A DNA stretch of 64,000 nt, taken from NCBI GenBank assembly GCA_030077755.1, contig JAQJZZ010000008.1:2728001-2792000 (forward strand). The letters run 5' to 3'. Shown in pieces: positions 35,586 to 46,770 of the stretch. The notes under the pieces are model-generated. The model saw only the letters and a program-made list of their open reading frames with translations, did not search any database and was not told the DNA's origin. Origin of the DNA: Filosporella fistucella. Lineage: Eukaryota > Ascomycota > Leotiomycetes > Helotiales. Positions within the stretch are counted from its first letter, which is position 1; every line of letters begins with the position of its first letter. The position numbers and the translations under genes are program-made.

Positions 35586-36819
35586 ATGAGCTATAGGGAA
35601 ATGAATAATTCTCACCTCTTTATGCTCCCGGATTCTAAAGTAGCACCAGGATCCTGGCCTCTCTATAGCGAGGACCCCCTTATATTATATTTGGATAATA
35701 CTATATTAATAATAAAACCATCCTTTAATCTAGAGGCCTATAACCAAATTAGAATCATTGACTATCCGTTATTAGAGGGCAATAACTTGACTTTCCTAAG
35801 ATCTCATGTCCTACCTTTAGCACTATTTGAGGAAGCGGCACATTTACTCAAAATAAGTACTATAACCAATAATACTTTGGACTCCTCTCTGAACCTTTTA
35901 TCACCTAGGTATGTTCAGGATTATTTATTTGGTGGATATGCCCCTTATATGACATAGCAGGGTTAGGAGAGATCTAAAGTCGAGGGAATCTGAAGTTATT
36001 AGCGATGGGATAGCCACCTCCAGACATTATTCCTTAGCAGGGGCTTTTGAAACACACAATGAACTTCCAAGTGTTAACATTAATAGCAATGCTCGAGATT
36101 ATTCATTATATCAAAATGTGGCTCTTTATGAAGCTGGACTTTACCACTGCCCATTAGAGGGCCAGGAAAATAGCAATCACAAGCCAGTAAAGCTTAAGTG
36201 CGAATATGAATAAGACTCCGTTGATGTCTATTTGATCCATTCAAATATTGACCACATTATTTTAAATAGTAATCAGGTGGACTCCCACCTGAAACCCTAC
36301 CGGTGCAAGGTCGCTGCCTGCTAGAATTTCCGTTTCTCTTTATCTGCCAACCTTCTTCGCTATGAGCGTGAAGCTCATGGTATGCATGGACATGGGACCA
36401 AGCCATACCTTTGCACCCACGAAGGCTGCGACCGTAGTGCTCCAGGAAACGGTTTCCCCCGCCTTTGGAACCTCCGAGATCATATGAAGCGTGTCCATAG
36501 TACCCCTAAACCAATAGAAAGCAAGGCTATAAAATCTGCTTTTATACCTGATGGGCTTATAAAGGGCACGAAGAGGAAGGCCGAATTAATGGACTTGGAC
36601 GAGGCTCTAAAGAAGAGTGCTACTCCGCCAATAGAGATCCATAAGCTTTACGAATCACCGTCGGTTAAATAATATCACTAGTATAGATAGAGACTCATGG
36701 GAATTGTCAATTAGCTTCGTGACCCCAAGGACGCAAGTAACATGCGCCTCTGGACCGCAATCAACTGCATTATAGTGATGGCTCAAATGGTTAAAAGAAT
36801 TAAGGAGGCGTTAACGTAA
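35586..36819 (+). pseudogene. C2H2 zinc-finger protein relic
   Basis: The second part (about 35970-36819) reads ESEVISDGIATSRHYSLAGA, then HLKPYRCKVAAC and KPYLCTHEGCDRSAPGNGFP followed by RLWNLRDHMKRVH. These are two consecutive C2H2 fingers of a type common in leotiomycete proteins. After them come a basic stretch (KGTKRKAELMD) and a helical tail ending at 36819. In the first finger a His is Tyr (LLRYEREAH), a C-to-T change. An intron near 36209-36268 has lost its GT donor. The open frame 35586-35957 (SLNLLSPRYVQDYLFGGYAP) is probably its N-terminal part, joined through a frame change. The intact protein would bind DNA. Confidence 0.7.
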
Positions 36820-36899
36820 GGAAGGTTTTGGCAAGAAATCCCGAAGAAGTAATCACGTCATTAATAAACTAAAACCAATCTTAGTTTCCCGATTATAGT

Positions 36900-38186
36900 T
36901 TAATCTTGCATCTTCGGGCTTAAACTAAGATGATAGACTTGGTTATAATGGCTTTGACCTGAGATATGTAAAACATTATGAGCTTCTATAATAAACGGGC
37001 ATTTGATGTTTTTTGTATTTAATGCAATTATTAACGTTACGTTCCTAACTTGCCATTGCCACTTACTCCTAGGCTTGGAAAAGCGAGCCTGCACCCCGTA
37101 ATAGATTTCTTGCTTGCTTTCTCGATGGATTTGCCCAACGCTTAAATCAAGTAATGGAGTAACATGCTACTCTAAGCATTGCTGCACCCGCTTTAAAAAG
37201 TATCTTAAGTTAATGCAGCCATAGCATAACCTCTATTTTATTGTTAATTTGATATGGAATTGCACGAAAGTTTTGCTAGGTTATTTAAACATTTTAAAAA
37301 ACCGCTTTCCTTAACGTAATACCGATCCAGGAATCTCAACCTCCGTTTAACCCCTGCCTAGCTGATCATAGACCCCTTTCATTAATGCATTTCTGGTAAT
37401 AAGGCCCATATTAGCCTATATAAATGACCCAAGCAATTGCAGTTTGATATGACTGCTTTCTAGATGAGGCATCGCCTTCGGGTGAATGTCACCATTAATT
37501 GACTTTAATACTAGTGATTACCCCTATGTCCATTTGACCGACCCACTTTATTCCTCTATTAAACTCACGGTAACTTTCCGTATAAGTCATCGTAGTTTAT
37601 CACTAACCCCCTTTATAAGGGCAGCCGCCACTCATTTTTCTCGTTATAAGTGGTTTCTCGCCAAGCAAAGACGGACGTGATAACCACATTGGATTCGTTA
37701 CCCCTAATCGAGTGCCGAACGATTGCTATGCTCAATAAATTTGAATGTGTAGCTAAAGCTGTCTTTTAACCTTGGTCGCGACGCTGCAAAAGAGAGTGCT
37801 CACATGCCGCAACGCCGGGTCGTAATACATCCAGGGGTCTCTCGGTTAGGCCAAGTAATGATAGATAATGAAATGCCTGTTATTTTTCGAACATTATTAC
37901 TTCCTCGATTACTAATGCTTAAATATCCACCGATTTCTCCTCAGCTAACCATCCATATGCTCTAAAGCCCCTCTATAATTTATATAGGTGTGCGCTTCTT
38001 TAATCGTGTCCTAGAATTCCCCTCGCCCTCTACAAGTTCCTCTATCTCGCTTATGAGAGCTCTCATCCTTGAAGTTTGGTTGACCATTTCTAACGTGCTC
38101 TCTATACTCTTTTCATCCTCCTTCCGTGCTATCTCTTTTATTTGCGTGGAGGCGGATCATGAAGTCCCCTTTATGCATTGAAACAT
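36900..38186 (-). pseudogene. Unknown protein gene, stop-only decay
   Basis: One minus-strand frame runs from ATG 38186 to the stop at 36900 (about 429 codons) with only RIP-type stops. The N-terminus is charged and helical (EIARKEDEKSIESTLEMVNQ and ALISEIEELVEGEG). The C-terminal part contains RYFLKRVQQCLE, VGQIHRESKQEIYYGVQARF and SKWQWQVRNVTLIIA. I do not recognise a family. Its stop lies 80 bp from that of the convergent C2H2 relic. Plus-strand open frames at 37486 and 37990 lie opposite this frame and are taken as shadows. Confidence 0.5.
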
Positions 38187-38244
38187 GAATAGGCCTCTCT
38201 ATTAACGTACCTATATCACGAGTGTTGTCTTTTCCTATAGCATA

Positions 38245-38680
38245 ATGCATGCTAGTGGAGCCATAGCAATGATTAAGCGGAAACGGATTAGCTATGATCA
38301 TGGATTCATGCGTTTACATGAATATGCTAACACTGTACCCCAAGGGGAGGCTGCCGTGGCCAGATTCATGGACCTGCATAAACGACTTAACTTGTACCAG
38401 GGAGAAACGGAACTGCCTGGAAAGCGTTTACGTGGCTTAATTGGTGGTACGAAAACTAGGTGATTCAATTTTCACCATTTTTAAATCATATAGGGTACCG
38501 CCGCCGATAATGATATTTAACGTCATGGTCACAGAAAGAGGAAGGTTATTTAAGGGTCGATATGGCATTTCGCATAGTGAAGCCAGCCACTTGTTTAAAT
38601 ATAATGAATGGCATCTCCCTATCGCCCGATACGAGCTGATTTTCGACGTTAAGGCGCTTAGCAGGAAGAGGGTCATTTAA
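38245..38680 (+). pseudogene. Small unknown gene fragment with one frameshift
   Basis: Two overlapping plus frames (38245-38463 and 38441-38680) make one readable protein of about 145 residues if a single frameshift near 38455 is allowed. Features are GEAAVARFMDLHKRLNLYQG, then KSYRVPPPIMIFNVMVTERG and ARYELIFDVKALSRKRV. No family is recognised. It begins 60 bp from the start of the divergent unknown gene at 38186, so the two could share a promoter. Confidence 0.4.
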
Positions 38681-38946
38681 GGGCTAGCATGAATACCAAA
38701 AACCTGTCTAGGTGAAATCAGCTCTAATCTAAACCCATGACCATTACCCTTCTTCCCGCTAATATAAGAAATGGCGAGAAATGCTCCCATATTAGGCTCG
38801 GCGACATTAGTATAATGCAACGGTTTCCATGGAGGACCATAGCAGCCCGGCTTCATTCTACGCGATAGCGACCATAACTACCTCTTTTATCTCATTACCT
38901 CTATCTCTCTTTAGTTATCTTATACCGTCTCTTCTTTTATCATATT

Positions 38947-39842
38947 ATGGGATTCGTAAAACTTAGTTATTTGGATATCATAAGTAGTTATGGGCCGCCA
39001 GGCTCTTCCTCCGAGCAAAGCTATAGCTTTAATCGGCACCGTGGTCTCCTAAGCTATTCGTCTGAGCAAATCGATGATACTATTGACGGAGACTTCCCAC
39101 CTACTAATAAGATAATCGGCAAAAGTCGCAAGAATGCCCTAAAACTCGCAAGCCAGAACCGGAAGCGCAAGCCCACCCGGCGGGCCCCACTTTCAGTGGG
39201 CGTGGATGGTAATTCGGAGCCGTCTCAAAAATGACACTATAGCCAATCCACAAGTTCCTCTAAAGCAACTTTAATGCCAGATCCTGCTATGGAAGTAATC
39301 GACCTCACTATGGATGTCGAGCATTGCGCCATTTGTTTAAATGTCCTTGGGCAAGGCAAAGGCTATGTCTCGCGCATGTTTGTGTTTATGAAATGTGGCT
39401 GTGTATAGCGTGCTTGCCGATGATCTAGTGAATGAGCTGACATCGTTGCAGGTCTTATGCGGCGAATATCTCCTTAGTAGTATCCAGGAATAGGAACGGG
39501 AATCTAGTTTTATGGTCCAAGACGTTTGCTGCCCCAAGAGTGACCACTTTGATAGAGCGAAACAAGATGCACGTCAAATCTTTAGACTTAAATGCGCGAT
39601 TTGCTACACGAAAACAGGCGATAGAATTGATCAAGGAGCACCGCTGAGGAGTGATTTGTTTCGGACTCCATGTGGTAAGTCTTATTCACGTCTCAGATAT
39701 AGATAGAGGTCTAACCATAATAGGTCATACATTTTGCCTTAGCTGCATTTAACGGTGGGCCAGATAGCAAGAGGCAAAAAATTGCCTATGCTGCAAGTCG
39801 GATTGGGAAAGTAAGCAGTATTGCTGCTTTGAAACTATTTAG
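38947..39842 (+). pseudogene. RING-finger protein relic (E3-ligase-like)
   Basis: The N-terminal frame from ATG 38947 is Ser/Lys-rich (KLASQNRKRKPTRRAP). It is followed by DLTMDVEHCAICLNVLGQGK and FMKCGCV, a first cysteine cluster. After a frame change near 39420-39510 come LKCAICYTKTGDRID, LFRTPCG, an intron-like segment (gtaagt at about 39674 to an AG near 39724), then HTFCLSCI and NCLCCKSDW. The Cys/His spacing of the second cluster fits a C3HC4 RING. Several TAG stops interrupt. An intact protein would be expected to act in ubiquitin transfer, but the substrate cannot be guessed. Confidence 0.65.
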
Positions 39843-40558
39843 CGTGGTGTGTATCAATAGATTCTAGATGAGAATATTAGTTAAAGTTTCTGGCGCCTTA
39901 ATATATATAAGCAAATAAATTGCATGCTATCTTATGTCTTAATTCATATTTCATACTTTTCTCTAATCTCGAAATATAAGCGGCCCTGATACCATTCATC
40001 ACGTGTAACGCTTTAGAGGTTAAGTCACCAAGATCGGGAAAATGATATTTCGAGCATTAGACACCTTATTAACGTTTGCTCATTTAACTGGGAGTTTGGT
40101 CGTAGATGCAGAAGCCAGCTAAGCCGTGAGTACCTATTAACCGTTCTTTTTAGGGAGCACATTCCTTAACGGTAAAGGATGTAAGGTATACTTGGCATTG
40201 CTTTATAAGTAGCATTTTAAACGACTTTTCTACTGCTCAACTAGATTCTAGCCAAAGGCTAAAATATTGCCCACAATGATAAGCACTGCATGGATATTAA
40301 GGATCCAGGAACATATCGCCACCGAAGAATTATCTAGGAGCTAGTACTCTATGAGAAAATCCAGATTAATGGCTTTCTGGGCATGACGTTATCAGGTATC
40401 TGCCACACGCTAGCATGGAGTCACTTATTAAGCCTGATATTAATGCGGTCTAAAGCATAAATATGAGCATCTCCCACTCTAATCCCGTTATCAAGTTCAT
40501 TTTAGTATCTTAGTTTTCTCGATAATCCTTTTACACTCTATTTGGGACTAGGAGCAGC
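39843..40558. other. Spacer between RING and sirtuin relics
   Basis: AT-rich DNA with no convincing frame on either strand. It probably holds the remains of a promoter for the sirtuin gene. Confidence 0.4.
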
Positions 40559-41530
40559 ATGGCTAGACATGCGCATGCTACGACGCTCGCCAAGCATTAA
40601 TCTCGACGACACAAACCGTGTAATAAGGTAGCATTGGTATATCGCAAGCGCATAGAAAACACGAGATGCCCAAGTTTCCTTGACGTACGCCAACTTGCCT
40701 CGGGCTACGGCCATCTCGTCGGCCAAGCTGACCGTCTTACTGAGTTACGAGAGATATTTTCCACTCGGAAGGGGATTGTGGTCGTAAGTGGCGCCGGCAT
40801 CTCTGTGAATGCAGATAGTGGGTCTCTCACCCCTCTAATGCAGGTGATAATTCACCTAATATGCCCTTATAGTTCACGACTTCCGCAATAGTTCCGGCCG
40901 CAACTATAGCCGCAACCTGTTTGATTTATTAGTCAAGTCCTGCTCGAATTTTCACCAGATAATTAATAATATGGGAATTCGTGCTTCTAAAATAAAGCCC
41001 ACTAGGTTTCACCGCCTCCTCGACAATTTCGCTAGGACTAGCCGTATCCTCTATCATTTCACGCAGAATATCGATTGCCTTGAGGACAATTTGCCTTCGT
41101 TGTCTAGCAAGCCTGTCCAACTTCATGGGCGACTGAATACGCTAATTTGTTAGAGGCGCAGTATTCATGCATTGCAGGTGCTTCCGGAAGACTTTTAAGC
41201 AAGGGTTATGTCACCGTGTCCAGATTACGAGACGGTTAATCAGGAACGAGTGTAGATAGGAAAACGAGCATACGGTGTGGGGGTGCTTCTCCCCAAGATC
41301 CTTTTATATGATGCTGGACCAGAACCCCTGATTGTAGACTGTTTTAGAAAGTGGACGTAGTTGTTATTACAGGGACAAGGCTGTAGATCAAGGCGGCGAA
41401 AACGCTGGCAGCCGAACTGTGTCGTGCAGCAAAATGGAGGAACGGCGTTACTGTGTAGGTGAACAAAGAGCGGCCGCCACAGAATTTTGAATTTCATCTG
41501 GATTATTTGATACTTGGGGATTACGATGAG
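40559..41530 (+). pseudogene. Sir2-family NAD-dependent deacetylase relic (Hst3/Hst4-like)
   Basis: From ATG 40559 the frame reaches GIVVVSGAGISVNA, the NAD-binding signature. After an intron-like gap come VHDFRNSSGRNYSRNLFDLL (the PDFR region), KPTRFHRLLDNFA and YHFTQNIDCLE, with VQLHGRL supplying the catalytic His. A zinc-ribbon region (SPCPDY with a Cys lost) and GVGVLLPKILLY complete the sirtuin core. The wording is closest to the Hst3/Hst4 group, which deacetylates histone H3 K56 in yeasts; that assignment is from memory of the family. Stops include TAA in the N-terminus and TAG in the zinc ribbon. Frames change across intron positions. Confidence 0.75.
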
Positions 41531-41847
41531 TTTGCTTCTTTGATTTTAACATAGAATATAACAGACTGGATTTCTATCTACTATCCATATCGGGCTAGCC
41601 GATGACACGCGAAACGGAATGAAGCAGTGAAATTTAACTAAAAAGAGCAATATAATTACGCGAGCCAAGACTACTTAAAAGAAGCAAAAGAGCCAAAAGA
41701 GATCAATTAATTTAAATAGGGAGAAGGACGTTCTATTACTTATAAAACTCCCGTCAATGGAGGGCCACGCTTCGTCGATATTTAGGCCGCTCCCGAGATT
41801 AGAATTCGACTCAAAAGCTCCTCAAATTTCTTAGACATATCCCTCGC

Positions 41848-44309
41848 CTACCGTCTATTTACTTCGGCCATTTGCTTCATGAAATTTTGCATTGTGTCGG
41901 CAAGAATAGCGATATGGTTATCGGACTCTACAGGTTTTATTTTTTTTATTTTCGGATTTATCTTTGTCCTCGGCTTGCGGCCCTGCTTACGTCCATTGCC
42001 AGAGTCGTCGGCGCTGGAACTATCGCCATTAGAGCTCTCATCGTCTCTCGCATATCGCTTCCCCTTTATCTTAGCTAAAACGAATATGTTCGAAGAATCG
42101 GAGTCGGAACCATTCTCGTCCTCTAAATCGGCATGTCTTCTGGACTTTGAACGACGCTTGACTTTAGACCCGCTTGTAAGTAGCTTTTCCTTCGGCTTGA
42201 GTAGCATTTTTGGCTCCACCAGCCAGGGTGGCGTTTCGCCAATATCCTCATAAAAGTCTGCAATTTCGTTATCCGCATCCTTTCTCCCGAAAACTCGCCT
42301 CATGCACTCTCTGCTTACTAGATCTTATGAGCCATTAGTAAATGAATATAGTGCATAGCCAACTAGGTAGTTTGCCCTTGAATCTTCGGTCTTTGTATTA
42401 AATGGCTTGCATGCAAAACCTAGAAGTTTATTGAACTTCGTGGCATCCTTATACGTGTATCTCTCCTTAGAATACCTGATATTATTCTGCTTTTCCTCCG
42501 GCAGGTCGCGGTACGCATCCACGATTCTTCTTCTAACCTCTTTACTAGATACCAACGCTATCGGGTTCGGTTGCCCTCTCTTCTCAATGACAAGCTGGCA
42601 CCCACTAAAGATTTTTTCGTCTTTCTTCCTGTCGGTCTTATAGAATGGCTTCCATCCAAGAATCTTCTCGCCCTTTCGTGTCTCTCCAGGCTGCCATTTA
42701 GGTCTATGAGCGGGTGCATCTGTCATTTCAACATCACTCCCTTGATCCCTTCGTTTGGAAGACTGTCCTGCACGCCCCTTGCCCTTCCCCTTCCTCTTGG
42801 GGAAAGATCCTAGATCGGGCATTTCGATATCGCTCTCATTATCCTTTTATTTAGAAGATGAAGGATTCTCTCGTCTTCTGCCGCTCTGCCTCCCCTGAGA
42901 AAATGTAGTCTCTGCTCGTTTCTTATCGTTATCGCTTTGACTCCATGGCAAATAATCTAGCCACTCCTATGGATATGAGTTTATCTGGATGGTTTTTTGG
43001 AATTGCTTCTCCAAATTTTCTTGCAATTTCATCGCCTTCTTATCGCTAGGATCCTCTTTTAGACATCTCGCAGCCACTCCTGCCTGCATACTAATGGAAC
43101 GTAGGACATTAACGTTTATGCAAAACTCGCCTTCTTTAAGACCATCCTTTTTGTTTTATTTCTTAATATGCTTATTTAGACTCTCAATTTCGGATTTGGT
43201 TAAGGAGTCATGAGGGTTAGCGAGAAGCTTTTATACCTAAGGCGTTTCTTCTTTATAGATTCCTAATCTGAGGGAGTCTGGCTTTATCTCTTCTTCTTTA
43301 TCTGCGCTATCGTCTCCATCTGACTCAGACTCGGAGTCTATACCAGAAGCATTTTCGGCGAATTGCTCGTTCTATAGTTCAATTGGGTCGAGTTCTCCTT
43401 TTAGCTTATATCCTCTATGATCTCTGTCGTATCTCGCCCTTTTTAAGGAGTCGTCTAGGACTTGATAAGCTATGGAGACCACTATAAAAAAAGATTAGCA
43501 TTTAACCATTAAACGGAATAGATTGACTAACGTTTAAAGGCCTTCCCTACATCCTTATACTTATTCTTATCCGGGTGGGTTAGTAGTGAAATCTTCTTAT
43601 AGGCCTTCTTAACTGCCGCTTTTGAATAGTTTGTTTCAAGGCCAAGAATGGCGTAATAATCCTTTTTGGCGCATTTTTGGACTCGAGTTACCTCTTTTCT
43701 CTACTCTTTGGTATAGCGAGTGGCCTTCCTATGCTTTACTGAGCTTTCATCTTCCTCACTTTCTCCCTTTCTCGCGTGCTTCCCATTCGTGGCATTACCA
43801 CTAGTGGTTTTACCTGATAAGGCTCCCTCCTTATCTCCTTCGCTAGGGGTTCCCATCTCCTTCCTTAAGGGTTGACTTCGCTCGCGCTCGGATTTTTTGC
43901 TTTTTTTCTTGCTAGGATTGTCGGAGTTCCTGCCACGCTCCTTGTCTGACTTCTTACCAGACTCTTCTTTAGGGCCCTTATTCGAATTTAACTCGCCGGA
44001 TATCTCATTGGACTTATCCGAACTTTTCCTAGAATTCTCGTCGGAATTTTTACTAGAGTCTTGGTCGGATGTCTTAATAGTCTCCCTACTAGACTTTTTG
44101 CCGGAATTCTTATTGAACTCCTTAATAAATTCTCCAAGTAATCTACTAAGTTCATCGACGTCCTTATCTGACTCTCTGCTGGTTTCCTTATTAGACTTAT
44201 AACTTCGTTTGGATTTCACTTCCAAAAATTTCCTATTTAGTCTCGAAGATGGGCCATCTTCGCTATTAGAGGCGCTTTCGATATTGGGGAGTCTTGGATA
44301 GTCCACCAT
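41848..44309 (-). pseudogene. DnaJ-domain (J-protein) gene with long disordered flanks
   Basis: Exon 1 from ATG 44309 encodes a 200-residue Ser/Lys/Asp-rich N-terminus (SGKKSSRETIKTSDQD type repeats), a TAG, and then a J domain at about 43690-43532. The J domain has DYYAILGLETNYSKAAVKKA, YKKISLLTHPDKNKY and the HPD motif at 43577-43569. A 50-bp intron (43531-43482) leads to VVSIAYQVLDDSLKRARYD, the end of the J domain. A long basic/acidic C-terminus runs to 41848 (GWKPFYKTDRKKDEKIFSG and YRDLPEEKQNNIRYSKERY). In-frame TAG/TAA codons are few, so decay is mild. J domains stimulate Hsp70 ATPase. The extra regions suggest a nuclear or assembly role, which is inference. Confidence 0.75.
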
Positions 44310-44504
44310 GCTAGATATTTGAAAAATAAACTAGATTGGGAAAAAGATTCTTACGGTTTATTACGTAGAGAGAGGGCGATGGAAGGCTTTTATACCAAAG
44401 ATGATAAGGAGGTAGCGGTTTTGGGCTCCATTCATCGAGTACGAGTTGCTTCGCCTATTGACCTGCTCTACCCGAAAGAGATCTGAAATAGGCTCCCGTA
44501 GCAG

Positions 44505-44891
44505 CTAGAAATAAGTAGGTACTTTTAGAGGACCCTTTTTGGCTCTACGTAGGAAGACCATTCTGGCCTCTATGTGAGAGGTCCATTTCAATTGGCCTAA
44601 GGGTTCCCTATTTGGATTCTTATATTCTCTATTTTTATACTTATCGCACTTTAGCTTAGATGCGAGCTTTTCCCTCACGAGACGTTCTAAATCTCTCGCT
44701 CCTAGAATCTTAAAGCTTAAATTTATCGTTCTTTTTTTAACCACCTTCCACACATCGCAAGTCACCATCATGCGCGTCTCTTTTATCTCTTTGATCCTTA
44801 CCTCTTGTAGTCTCGTCTTTGCTCTTAATAAAGGGGACTCGGGATGGGGATTTTGGAACACTACCACAACCCAGCCAACCACAGCTCCCAT
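44505..44891 (-). pseudogene. Unknown short basic protein fragment
   Basis: The minus frame from ATG 44891 gives 128 residues: a hydrophobic start (GAVVGWVVVVF), then a Lys/Arg-rich body (RDLERLVREKLASKLKCDKY). It lies about 195 bp upstream of the J-protein start on the same strand. No family is recognised. It may be an intact small gene or the 3' end of a longer broken one. Confidence 0.3.
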
Positions 44892-45076
44892 TGAGCCCTC
44901 TTTAATATATAATAGCTCGTTAATTGAAGTTGTAGCGACCGTTTAAATTCAAATCGGCGACCTGTTCGGTTCTAGGGTCATAAGCTTTAATGATATTCCT
45001 TTAGATAGGTTGAGCGATATATTCACGCCGACTTCTATTATAAGTGGTGTGCCTTGTTAAACATATCCATAGCTCG

Positions 45077-45224
45077 CTTTACCTAACACGTCTCTACCCT
45101 ATACCAATATAACCTATTCTAACTAAACCCTCTCCCTAGTGAACTTTAATCTTTACCTAACACGTCTCTACCCTATATCAATATAACCTATTCCAATCAA
45201 ACCCTCTCCCTAGTGAACTTTAAT
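45077..45224. repeat. Tandem duplication, two 74-bp units
   Basis: CTTTACCTAACACGTCTCTA occurs at 45077 and 45151. The units match over their length (74 bp each) with about four substitutions, such as ATACC/ATATC and TTCTAAC/TTCCAAT, all transitions. The duplication lies between the decayed gene block and the GC-richer segment to the right. Confidence 0.9.
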
Positions 45225-45394
45225 GAAACTTGGGGACATATAACTTCTCGATCTTTTATAGCGCTAGGTTTAACGTCTCCGATAGACCTTGGACTCCTCA
45301 TAGGATCTGGAGTTCAAATTAATCGTAGGCTCCCGAGTGCGTTGGCGATGTTAACTGTTATCATTATTTCGTTGGACTTGATCCGAATCTATTA

Positions 45395-46770
45395 ATGTTT
45401 AAATGGAATTTATATTATAGCATTTTCTTCTCGACTTTGGTGTGGAAGGGGGAGAATGGGAATAGAATTGCTAGCTGGGCTATACCGGCTATATTAGCTA
45501 GATTTTGCCAAAATAACCTATGCTACCTACTTGAATATGAAAGTGAGCAGATGCAATACCACTCATACTTGACTAAATTCTCTTTAATAATATTGTGGCA
45601 CAGTCCGACTAACAAAGTCGTTGGAGAGAATACTCCTATTTCTAATGTGTACTTCGGTCAAGTCCTGGGCACACCATTGTGGGCACAGCCATCCCGTGAA
45701 CAAATGGACCGACACCCCTACTGCGCTTCGACACACTACATCTAACCTTACTTCTTGTTCTCGAATTTTCTCGGCTCGACTCCGTACCAGCATCAACCCA
45801 AGAAGCTTTATTAGAAAGTTTCCGTGGTGGCCCAAATTTCATGCCTTTCCGCAAACTGTAATAGTGTCCGTACTCCCATCGATGGCAATCTGTTCATGAT
45901 GGAACCATTCGGTGGTCTCTCCACTACTCACAACCTTCCGGACATGGCGCTGGTCATAATGCCACTTGTCCTGGTAAATTCTTGCGAGGAAAGCTGCTGC
46001 CATCGGATCTTTGTGTGCACTTTGAACGCTCCCTTCTGGAGGTCCTGTAGCATACTGTGGTCTTTGGGTAAATAATCCAACCCATTGAGGGTTGATGCTT
46101 CTAGCACCTTCCACATACAAAATGCCTTCGCAAGCCTAAAATCCAGTTATCTGATTCAATCAAACCCTTATTTGAGGCTCAGTCTACAATACTCAGGGGC
46201 GGGATTATTTATCCAAAGAGCACAGTATGTCTTAGCCGGCACTAGAAAAGCATAATTTTACCAGTTGCGCCGCTTGCCCACCCTCTGGGCTCCCCTCCAC
46301 ATCCTCCACATCCTCCACATTGGGCAAGGCGTGTACACGGGCTGGCTTTCAACGCGTTCCTGAAAGTCGTACTCTCGCCTCACTCCGTCCACCTCCAACT
46401 TCACTTCGTCCTCCTCGACTACACCGATCTCTTTCTCACTGTATATCCAAGGAATCATTATACATAGATGGCTTCGCCTGCAAGCTTGACTACGGCCGAA
46501 TTCCGTCTTTTGACCTGGTCGCGCCCTGAACTGACCCGAATGACGATTCAACTTCAATCTCTTCAAAGAAATTATCCATTCGACAATGGTCGACTCCAGC
46601 AACGCACGGTTTTCGAGACGAATTACACGGCTTGGAGTGCGCAAGAGCTATTATATACTTGGATCGCCCTAGGTCTGACCTCGGAAAAATTCATGAGCTG
46701 CGACTATTGTAGGTCACAATCTGAATCCCGCGCGCGTAGAGGCAGATATAGAAACCGACTATAGATTCCA
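45395..46770. other. Transition zone with unassigned gene fragments
   Basis: Base composition rises toward normal here. On the minus strand, 46120-45584 reads as about 178 codons interrupted by one TAG (VEGARSINPQWVGLFTQRPQ and then KVVSSGETTEWFHHEQIAID). Open frames also occur at 45395-45745 (+), 46258-46644 (-) and 46468-46764 (+). None shows a domain I know. They may be remains of one or two genes cut by the border of the decayed region. Confidence 0.3.

Noticed and set aside
37486..38181. Plus-strand frames at 37486-37680 and 37990-38181
   Set aside because: They lie opposite a 429-codon minus frame with steady RIP-type stops. The minus strand has the more protein-like composition.
1..46000. 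Starship captain (DUF3435 tyrosine recombinase)
   Set aside because: Looked for because DUF3723 and an NLR are present, but no recombinase-like sequence was recognised in any relic, so the Starship idea is left as a hypothesis.
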